Shown here: positions 1 to 6,622 of the stretch, one piece after another
How the letters are laid out: each line of letters opens with the position of its first letter
Position numbering within the stretch: position 1 is the first letter of the stretch
DNA from: Nitrosomonadales bacterium
Lineage (GTDB): Bacteria > Pseudomonadota > Gammaproteobacteria > Burkholderiales > Sulfuricellaceae
Length of the DNA stretch: 7,931 nt
NCBI GenBank assembly: GCA_003104895.1
Contig: PQAG01000103.1
Location: 1-7,931 of the forward strand
Direction of reading: 5' to 3'
The notes under the pieces: model-generated
Seen by the model: the letters and a program-made list of their open reading frames with translations, nothing else
The model's database searches: none
Told to the model about the DNA's origin: nothing
Position numbers and translations under genes: made by a program

Positions 1-2
1 CG

Positions 3-565
3 AAGCGAAGGCAGCGCGAGTTCCAGACTCAACAAGGCCCCATCCTGCTCGCCATCGCCCGCGCAACGATTTCCAGCGCGCTTGGCAAACCCATGCAGGC
101 AGACGAATCCGCCCCCTGGCTGAAGGAACCGGGCGCGACCTTCGTCACCCTCACCCGGCAGGGTGAATTGCGCGGCTGCATCGGCAGCCTGGAGGCGCAC
201 CGCCCCCTGCTGGCCGACGTCAAGGCCAACGCCCTTGCCGCCGCCTTCCGCGATCCGCGCTTTGCGCCGCTGGGCGGGGACGAGCTGGACTTGACCCGGG
301 TTGAAGTGTCGCTGCTCTCGCCGCTTTCTCCCATCAATTTCAGCAGCCAGGAGGACGCGCTGGCGCAATTGCGGCCAAACGTGGACGGCATCGTGTTCGA
401 GTATGGGCCTTACCGCTCCACCTTCCTGCCCCAGGTGTGGGAGCAGTTGCCGCAGCCCGCCGAGTTCATGGCCCACCTCAAGTACAAGGCGGGGCTGTCG
501 CCCGGCTTCTGGGACATGGACGTCAAGCTGTTCCGCTATACAGTGAACAAATGGAAGGAATCCAC

Positions 566-569
<4 letters not shown>
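3..569 (+). CDS. amrA: AmmeMemoRadiSam system protein A (AMMECR1 domain), 5'-partial
   Basis: The 3' part of a gene whose start lies left of the window. The frame is open from base 3 (188 visible residues), and there is no ATG, GTG or TTG between base 3 and the ATG at 93. The residues before that ATG (QGPILLAIARATISSALGKP) look like the usual first helix of the family, so starting at 93 would cut the domain. The hallmark AMMECR1 motif LRGCIGS is encoded at 168-188, with a conserved Cys, followed by a region like the family (FRDPRFAPL) and a C-terminal part with a WEQLP motif. The protein is predicted cytosolic, with no signal peptide or membrane span. The biochemical role of AMMECR1 proteins is not established to my knowledge. 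In prokaryotes they occur with a Memo-like protein and a radical SAM enzyme. The stop overlaps the amrS start as ATGA (566-569), so translational coupling is likely. Family assignment is firm; function is open. Confidence 0.92.
553..559 (+). promoter_or_regulatory. Ribosome binding site of amrS, inside the amrA 3' end
   Basis: GGAAGGA, with core AAGGA at 555-559, lies 6 bases before the ATG at 566. It fixes the amrS start at 566 rather than at the in-frame ATG at 437, which would add 43 residues coded by the middle of amrA in another frame. Together with the ATGA overlap it suggests coupled translation of the two proteins. Confidence 0.6.
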
Positions 570-1672
<1,103 letters not shown>

Positions 1673-1694
1673 AAATTGGGTAAACTGCGGCCTC

Positions 1695-2738
1695 ATGGCC
1701 TCGCAACCCAACAAGATCCTGATCGTCGCCCCCTCCTGGGTAGGCGACATGGTCATGGCGCAGCCGCTGTTCAAGCGCCTGCACCAGCTCCGCCCCGGCC
1801 TGCTGCTGGACGTGCTGGCGCCTGCCTGGACGCTGCCCTTGCTGGCGCGCATGGCGGAAGTGCATGAGGCCATTGCCAACCCGTTCGGGCATGGCGAATT
1901 CAATCTGGCGGCCCGCTACCGGCTGGGCAAAACGCTGCAACAGCGGCATTACGACCAGGCCATCGTGCTGCCCAATTCGTGGAAATCCGCCCTGGTGCCA
2001 TTTTTTGCCACGATTCCCAGGCGCACCGGCTATCGCGGTGAAATGCGCTGGGGCCTGCTCAACGATGCGCGCACACTGGACAAGAACAAACTGCCATTGA
2101 TGGTGGAACGCTTTGTGGCGCTGGCAGAGCGCCCTGGCAGCCCCCTGCCAAATCCGATCCCCCAGCCGGAATTGTCCACGGACGGACAGCAGCGCCTCGC
2201 CACCCTGGCCAGGCTCGGCCTGAGCCCTGAGCCCCGGATTGCCGCGCTGTGCGTGGGCGCCGAATATGGCCCGGCAAAACGCTGGCCGGCAGCGCATTTC
2301 GCCGAGCTGGGGAAATTGCTGCGCGCAGAAGGCTGGCAGGTATGGCTGGCGGGCTCCGCCAAGGATGCCGAGGCCGGCGCCGAGGCGGCACGTTTGAGCA
2401 TGGGCGCGTGCATCGACCTGTGCGGCAGGACCAGCCTCAACGAAGCGGTGGACCTGCTCGCCTCGGCCAGCGTGATCGTCAGCAACGACTCCGGCCTGAT
2501 GCATGTCGCCGCCGCGCTCGGCAAACCGCTCGTTGCCCTCTATGGTTCCAGCAGTCCCGGCTTCACCCCCCCCCTGTCGCACAAGGCGCGCATCCTCAGC
2601 CTGAACCTGCCATGCAGCCCGTGCTTCAAGCGCACCTGTCCGCTCGGCCATCTGGACTGCCTGGTGAAACTGACACCACAACGCGTGCTGGAACAGATCC
2701 ATACCGCCATCAACGAGGAAAACCATGGCGCCGGTTAA
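1695..2738 (+). CDS. waaF: Lipopolysaccharide heptosyltransferase II
   Basis: A 347-residue GT9-family glycosyltransferase. WaaF adds the second L-glycero-D-manno-heptose from ADP-heptose to the first heptose of the LPS inner core, on the cytoplasmic face of the inner membrane. The N-terminal domain opens with ILIVAPSWVGDMVMAQPLFK (8-27), the family's acceptor-side signature, in which D18 corresponds to the proposed catalytic Asp. The C-terminal ADP-heptose domain shows GAEYGPAKRWP (188-198) and SNDSGLMHVAAALGKP (263-278), followed by LYGSSSP. A Cys-rich C-terminal segment (C307, C310, C315, C322; CSPCFKRTC) is common in WaaF. The size is normal (about 340-350). The start at 1695 gives the expected N-terminus, but the upstream Shine-Dalgarno is weak. 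The last 14 bases overlap the next gene. WaaC is the main alternative, but the GAEYGPAKRWP and CSPC motifs favour WaaF. Confidence 0.93.
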   Translation: MASQPNKILIVAPSWVGDMVMAQPLFKRLHQLRPGLLLDVLAPAWTLPLLARMAEVHEAIANPFGHGEFNLAARYRLGKTLQQRHYDQAIVLPNSWKSALVPFFATIPRRTGYRGEMRWGLLNDARTLDKNKLPLMVERFVALAERPGSPLPNPIPQPELSTDGQQRLATLARLGLSPEPRIAALCVGAEYGPAKRWPAAHFAELGKLLRAEGWQVWLAGSAKDAEAGAEAARLSMGACIDLCGRTSLNEAVDLLASASVIVSNDSGLMHVAAALGKPLVALYGSSSPGFTPPLSHKARILSLNLPCSPCFKRTCPLGHLDCLVKLTPQRVLEQIHTAINEENHGAG

Positions 2739-3747
2739 AGAACTCAACCCTGGCCACATCGAAATTGCCGCCTGGCTGATCGCGGCCACGCTGCTCGTTT
2801 TCATTGTCTACTCGCACCTGTTGCCGGCGCTGCTGGCGGGGCTGCTGATGTACGAACTGGTCCACCTGCTTGCCGCGCGCATCAACCTGCGCCGCTTTGG
2901 CGGGCGGCCTGCCAAGATCGTCGCGGTTGCGCTGCTGGCGAGCCTGATGGCGACCCTGATCACGCTTGCCACGATCGGCCTGATGGCCTTCTTCCACAGC
3001 GATACCAGCAAGCTTCCGGCGCTGCTGCAGAAAATGGCCGCGATTATCGAGGGCTCCCGCGCAATGCTGCCTGACTGGCTGGTGGAAAAATTGCCTACCA
3101 GCGCCGAGGGCATCCAGGCCGCCGCAGTGGAACTGCTGCGGACCCACGCCAGCGAAGTTCAGACCGTCGGCAAGGAAATGGGCCGCACCCTGGTTCACGT
3201 GCTGATCGGCCTGATCATCGGCGCCATGATCTCCCTGCGCGAAGTGACGGCGCAACACCGCTACCGCCCCCTCTCTGGCGCCCTGGCAGAGCGGGTCCGG
3301 CTGCTCGGCGATGCGTTCCGCCGCATCGTCTTTGCCCAGGTCAGGATCGCGGCGCTGAACGCTTTTTTCACCGCGATTTATCTGGCCGTAGTGCTGCCCC
3401 TGTTCGGCGTCAACCTGCCCCTGACCAAGACTTTGATCGTCATCACCTTCCTCGCCGGATTGCTGCCGGTGGTCGGTAACCTGATTTCCAACTCCGTCAT
3501 AGTCATCGTCAGCCTGGGGCAGTCCCTGCAAGTCGCCATGGCCTCACTGCTGTTCCTGATCGTGATCCACAAGCTGGAATACTTCCTCAACGCCCGCATT
3601 ATCGGCACCCAGATCCGCTCCCACGCCTGGGAACTGCTGCTCGCCATGCTGGCCATGGAAGCGGCATTCGGCATCATGGGCGTGGTGGCGGCACCCATTT
3701 ATTACGCCTATCTGAAAAGCGAGCTGGCACAGAAGGGCTTGATCTGA
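2725..3747 (+). CDS. AI-2E/PerM family membrane transporter
   Basis: A 340-residue integral membrane protein of the AI-2E transporter family (PF01594; relatives YdiK, PerM, TqsA). Hydrophobic stretches sit near residues 13-50 (probably two), 64-89, 155-170, 208-228, 234-263, 270-285 and 303-330. The soluble part at about 92-150 lies between early and late membrane spans, as usual for the family. GLLPVVGN (245-252) and the IHKLEYFLNARIIG region (281-294) match family landmarks. The name comes from E. coli TqsA, which exports autoinducer-2. Other members have been linked to ion or small-molecule export, so the substrate here is unknown. GAGGAA (2715-2720) sits 4 bases before the ATG, within waaF, and the genes overlap by 14 bases, indicating one mRNA. 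I see no clear terminator after the stop. Family call is strong, substrate call absent. Confidence 0.88.
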   Translation: MAPVKELNPGHIEIAAWLIAATLLVFIVYSHLLPALLAGLLMYELVHLLAARINLRRFGGRPAKIVAVALLASLMATLITLATIGLMAFFHSDTSKLPALLQKMAAIIEGSRAMLPDWLVEKLPTSAEGIQAAAVELLRTHASEVQTVGKEMGRTLVHVLIGLIIGAMISLREVTAQHRYRPLSGALAERVRLLGDAFRRIVFAQVRIAALNAFFTAIYLAVVLPLFGVNLPLTKTLIVITFLAGLLPVVGNLISNSVIVIVSLGQSLQVAMASLLFLIVIHKLEYFLNARIIGTQIRSHAWELLLAMLAMEAAFGIMGVVAAPIYYAYLKSELAQKGLI

Positions 3748-3786
3748 CCCGCTCCCGGCCATCTTCTATTGTCCGCCACAAATGCC

Positions 3787-3815
3787 TTGCCAAACCAGCC
3801 TGCATGGTGGATAAT
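3787..3815 (+). promoter_or_regulatory. Sigma70-type promoter of rpmE
   Basis: TTGCCA (3787-3792) and GATAAT (3810-3815) each match 5 of 6 consensus bases and are separated by an ideal 17-base spacer. Transcription would start near 3822, leaving a leader of about 53 bases before rpmE. The position, 40 bases after the preceding stop in a 128-base gap, fits independent transcription of a ribosomal protein gene. Confidence 0.65.
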
Positions 3816-3875
3816 TGCGCCATTTTTCGCGGCACTCGATGCCAGAAACCCTAGCAACAGGCAAGGATTTGAATC

Positions 3876-4079
3876 ATGAAACCGGATACCCACCCAAACT
3901 ACAACGAAATCAACGTGAATTGCAGCTGCGGTTTTACTTTTAAAACCCGCTCCACCATGGCTAAGGACCTGAACGTTGAAGTGTGCTCGCAATGCCACCC
4001 TTTCTATACCGGCAAGCAGAAGATTGTTGACACCGCTGGCCGCGTCGAGAAATTCCGCCAAAAGTACGGCATGAAATAA
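3876..4079 (+). CDS. rpmE: 50S ribosomal protein L31, zinc-binding (type A)
   Basis: A 67-residue protein that aligns along its length with bacterial L31: MKPDTHPNYNEI at the start, then CSCG (C16, C18), the RST element, and CSQCHPFYTGKQK with C37 and C40, ending in GRVEKFRQKYG. The four cysteines mark the zinc-binding form, as opposed to the zinc-free paralogue induced under zinc starvation. L31 sits at the central protuberance of the large subunit and helps bridge the subunits. AAGGA (3863-3867) lies 8 bases before the ATG. The gene has its own promoter upstream and a strong terminator just downstream, so it is mainly a single-gene transcript. I see no clear Zur-type palindrome in the upstream gap. 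Confidence 0.98.
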   Translation: MKPDTHPNYNEINVNCSCGFTFKTRSTMAKDLNVEVCSQCHPFYTGKQKIVDTAGRVEKFRQKYGMK

Positions 4080-4100
4080 GTTCGCTCCAGACCCGGAATG

Positions 4101-4129
4101 AAAGGCAGCTCAGGCTGCCTTTCTTTTTT
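4101..4129 (+). terminator. Rho-independent terminator of rpmE
   Basis: A perfect 9-bp stem, AAAGGCAGC (4101-4109) and GCTGCCTTT (4114-4122), closes a TCAG loop (4110-4113). After one C comes a run of six T (4124-4129). It begins 22 bases after the rpmE stop and ends 17 bases before the next start codon. Confidence 0.92.
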
Positions 4130-4146
4130 GTTGCGCGCATCTGCAC

Positions 4147-5781
4147 ATGTCTTTTTTAGAGCCTTTCCGCCAAGCACCCCGCATCCACCTGGGCTGGGTG
4201 ATCGCGCTTTGCGCGTTCTGGACCCTGCTGGGACTGGTGGGCCATGACCCATGGAAGCCTGATGAGGCCTACGGCTTCGGGCTCGTCTATTCGATACTGC
4301 AGGGCGGCGACTGGGTCATCCCCATGCTGGCCGGCGAACCCTTCATGGAAAAGCCGCCGCTCTATTACCTCACCGCCGCCGCACTTGCCAAACTGTTTTC
4401 CGCCTGGCTGCCGCTGCATGACGGCGCCCGCCTCGCCAGCGGGCTTTACATGGGCGTGGCGCTGGTCTTAACCGGCCTGACCGGACGCGAGCTATGGGGC
4501 AAAGGCTATGGCCGCATTACCGCCCTGATCATGATTGCCTGCTTCGGCCTGGTAGTGCGCACCCACCAGCTCATCACCGACACGGCCTTGCTGGCCGGTG
4601 TTGCAATCGCCCTTTATGGCCTGGCGCTGGCACCGCGCCGCCCGGTCATTGCGGGCATCATCATCGGCAGCGGCATAGGCATCGGATTCATGTCCAAAGG
4701 CCTGTTCGAACCCGGCGTCATCGCCATCACTGCCCTGCTCCTGCCATTCCTGTCCAGCGCCTGGCGCAGCCGCCGCTATGCAATCTGCCTGGCCATCGCA
4801 CTCTTCGCCGCCCTCCCCTGGCTCTCCATCTGGCCGTTCCTGCTCTACCATCGCGCCCCCGGCCTCTTCACGGAATGGCTGTGGATCAACAACCTGGGCC
4901 GTCTGACTGGCGCCACACCCCTCCCCGCCAGCCACCAGCCAGCCTATTACTTCACCATCCTGCCCTGGTTTGCCTGGCCGGCCCTGCCCCTGGCGCTCTG
5001 GACCTTGTGGCGCCACAACTGGAAGGAAGGGCTGATCCCCGCCATTGCCCTGCCACTCGCTGCATTCCTGGTGATTCTGCTTGTTCTGAGCACGGCTGTC
5101 GTGGCACGCGACGTATATGCCCTGCCGCTGCTGCCGCCACTGGCAGTTTTGGCAACGGTGGCGGTAAATTCTCTGCGCAGGGGCGCAGCGAATTCGCTCG
5201 ACTGGTTCAGCGTGATGACCTTCAGCCTTGTCGCCGGCGTATTGTGGCTCGGGTGGTACTCCACCCTGAGCGGCCAGCCGGCCGTTTTCGCGCACTGGTT
5301 CGAAAAGCGCCAGCCCGGCTACATCGCGCATGTCGATGGTCTGACCCTGTTCCTGGCCGCGGCGCTCAGCACTGCCTGGCTGGCAGTCGTTGCGCGCATG
5401 CCGCGCGGCGCGCTGCGCGGAATTGTCAATTCCGCCCTGGGTATTACCCTGGTCTGGGGGCTGCTGGCCACCATCTGGCTGCCCTGGCTCGACGCCGACA
5501 AGAGCTATCGCGCCATGATCGTTTCCCTGCAAGGCAGCCTGCCTTCCCATTACAACTGTATCGGCAGCAGACAACTGGGGGAACCGCAGCGCGCCCTGCT
5601 GCATTATTTTGCCGGGATCATCACGCTGCGCGATGAAATTGATGACAATCACTGCGAGCTGAAATTGATTCAGAGCAGGGCTGACCAGATGGAACAGCCG
5701 GGCCAGGGCTGGAAACTGGTCTGGCAGGGGCGCCGCCAGGGCGATAATACGGAACTTTACACCCTGCTTCAAAAGCATTAA
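4147..5781 (+). CDS. ArnT-like (GT83/PMT superfamily) membrane glycosyltransferase
   Basis: A 544-residue polytopic inner-membrane protein of the GT-C fold, close in length to E. coli ArnT (about 550). A first membrane span (about 14-32) leads to the periplasmic DPWKPDE motif (34-40), the place of the catalytic acidic residues in this class. MEKPPLYY (67-74) and the THQLITDTAL region (139-148) are also typical. About ten or more further hydrophobic spans follow, to about residue 447. A soluble C-terminal tail of about 95 residues, presumably periplasmic, closes the protein. Such enzymes move a sugar from a polyprenyl-phosphate donor to lipid A, another lipid or a protein. ArnT itself adds L-Ara4N to lipid A, but no other arn genes are visible, so that role is not assigned. 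No Shine-Dalgarno is visible. The ATG at 4147 is the only ATG, GTG or TTG start that keeps the first span, because an in-frame stop lies at 4099-4101. Confidence 0.87.
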   Translation: MSFLEPFRQAPRIHLGWVIALCAFWTLLGLVGHDPWKPDEAYGFGLVYSILQGGDWVIPMLAGEPFMEKPPLYYLTAAALAKLFSAWLPLHDGARLASGLYMGVALVLTGLTGRELWGKGYGRITALIMIACFGLVVRTHQLITDTALLAGVAIALYGLALAPRRPVIAGIIIGSGIGIGFMSKGLFEPGVIAITALLLPFLSSAWRSRRYAICLAIALFAALPWLSIWPFLLYHRAPGLFTEWLWINNLGRLTGATPLPASHQPAYYFTILPWFAWPALPLALWTLWRHNWKEGLIPAIALPLAAFLVILLVLSTAVVARDVYALPLLPPLAVLATVAVNSLRRGAANSLDWFSVMTFSLVAGVLWLGWYSTLSGQPAVFAHWFEKRQPGYIAHVDGLTLFLAAALSTAWLAVVARMPRGALRGIVNSALGITLVWGLLATIWLPWLDADKSYRAMIVSLQGSLPSHYNCIGSRQLGEPQRALLHYFAGIITLRDEIDDNHCELKLIQSRADQMEQPGQGWKLVWQGRRQGDNTELYTLLQKH

Positions 5782-5793
5782 GCGCCTATAAAC

Positions 5794-5822
5794 TTGAATT
5801 ATTTCGCTGCTTATGTCCTAAT
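5794..5822 (+). promoter_or_regulatory. Candidate promoter of the OmpA-family gene
   Basis: The 100-base gap 5782-5881 is clearly AT-richer than its surroundings. The best sigma70-like arrangement is TTGAAT (5794-5799), 17 bases, then CCTAAT (5817-5822), with an extended -10 TG at 5814-5815. This predicts a start near 5829 and a leader of about 53 bases. Other -10-like strings (TATAAA at 5787, TTATAT near 5837) lack a good partner. A promoter somewhere in this gap is likely, but the exact boxes are less certain. Confidence 0.4.
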
Positions 5823-5881
5823 ATCAAACATATAGGTTATATCCGTTCTACATATGCCGTTCAAATTCCAAGGAGAAGAAT

Positions 5882-6559
5882 ATGCAAAACACCAAAATCG
5901 CCAAAATCACCCTGAGTCTGGTTCTTGGCCTGGCTTTTTCCGGCGCCGCTTTTGCTCACTCGGCGGAAAAAGAAGGTTACCTGATCGACACCCGGGGCGA
6001 TGTAGTGAAAAACAACTACAACCAGTGCTGGAGAACCGGTTACTGGACCCCGGCCATGGCCATTGAAGAATGCGATCCTGACCTGGTCAAGAAAGAAGAA
6101 AAGAAAGCAGCCGCTCCGGCTCCTGTAGTTCCCGTTGGTCCGGAAAAGCCGGCCTTCGACAAAATCACCCTGCAAGCCGAAACCCTGTTCGATTTCGACA
6201 AATCCGTGGTTCGCCCGGATGGCAAGCAGAGACTGAACGACGAAGTGGTCGGCAAAATGAAGGAGTACCCGCAAGTTGAAGTGGTTCTGGTTACCGGCCA
6301 TGCCGATCGCATCGGCACAGAAAAATACAACCAGAAACTGTCCGAGCGCCGCGCTGCTGCGGTCAAGGATTACCTGGTCAGCCAGGGCGTTGAAGCCAAC
6401 CGCATCGAAACCGCAGCCAAGGGCGAAGCTGAGCCTGTCGTGGCGTGCAGCGACGTCAAGGGCAAGGAAAGCGGCAAGAACAAGAAGCTGGTTGAATGCC
6501 TGCAACCCAACCGCCGCGTGATGGTTGAAGTCAAAGTACAGAAGCCAACCCAGAAATAA
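5882..6559 (+). CDS. RmpM-like OmpA-family periplasmic protein
   Basis: A 225-residue exported protein. Residues 1-25 form a Sec signal peptide, with predicted cleavage after AFA. A short N-terminal module (about 26-66) with C49 and C64, in GYLIDTRGDVVKNNYNQCW, resembles the start of Neisseria RmpM (class 4 protein). A Lys/Ala/Pro linker (about 70-90) follows. The OmpA C-terminal domain spans about 95-220: TLFDFDKS, GHADRIGTEKYNQKLSERR (139-157) with D142 and R157 at the places of the E. coli OmpA residues that bind diaminopimelate, and a loop flanked by C189 and C206, likely a disulfide. No beta-barrel is encoded, so it should be a periplasmic peptidoglycan-binding protein that links a partner porin to the wall. 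AGGAG (5871-5875) is 6 bases before the ATG. The strong Shine-Dalgarno, own promoter region and terminator suggest high, single-gene expression. Confidence 0.93.
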   Translation: MQNTKIAKITLSLVLGLAFSGAAFAHSAEKEGYLIDTRGDVVKNNYNQCWRTGYWTPAMAIEECDPDLVKKEEKKAAAPAPVVPVGPEKPAFDKITLQAETLFDFDKSVVRPDGKQRLNDEVVGKMKEYPQVEVVLVTGHADRIGTEKYNQKLSERRAAAVKDYLVSQGVEANRIETAAKGEAEPVVACSDVKGKESGKNKKLVECLQPNRRVMVEVKVQKPTQK

Positions 6560-6577
6560 CCGGGTTGAATTCTTTTG

Positions 6578-6605
6578 AAAAGCCCCGCCTCTGCGGGGCT
6601 TTTTT
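6578..6605 (+). terminator. Rho-independent terminator of the OmpA-family gene
   Basis: An 11-bp perfect stem, AAAAGCCCCGC (6578-6588) and GCGGGGCTTTT (6593-6603), closes a CTCT loop (6589-6592). The T-run covers 6600-6605. It starts 18 bases after the stop codon and is very GC-rich in the stem core, so it should be strong. Confidence 0.94.
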
Positions 6606-6622
6606 CTTGGCCGGATTTCGAG

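Noticed and set aside
93..95. ATG at 93 as the start of amrA
   Set aside because: The upstream in-frame residues form the normal first helix of the AMMECR1 domain, so the gene begins before the window.
437..565. N-terminal extension of AmrS from the ATG at 437
   Set aside because: The extra 43 residues are amrA sequence read in another frame. A good ribosome binding site and ATGA overlap support 566.
3822..3875. Possible L31 autoregulatory leader structure in rpmE
   Set aside because: The only pairing found is a 4-bp GGCA/TGCC stem (3831-3834 with 3840-3843, or alternatively with 3860-3863 next to the Shine-Dalgarno). That is too weak to claim without covariation data.
4492..5778. Long minus-strand open frame (428 codons) and a plus-strand frame (4494-5636) over the glycosyltransferase
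   Set aside because: Both are shadows of the membrane protein. The products are rich in Gln, Gly, Arg and Pro, without family motifs.
5830..5842. Small AT inverted repeat ATATA-GGT-TATAT upstream of the OmpA-family gene
   Set aside because: Short arms of only A and T in an AT-rich promoter region occur easily by chance, and no matching operator is known to me.
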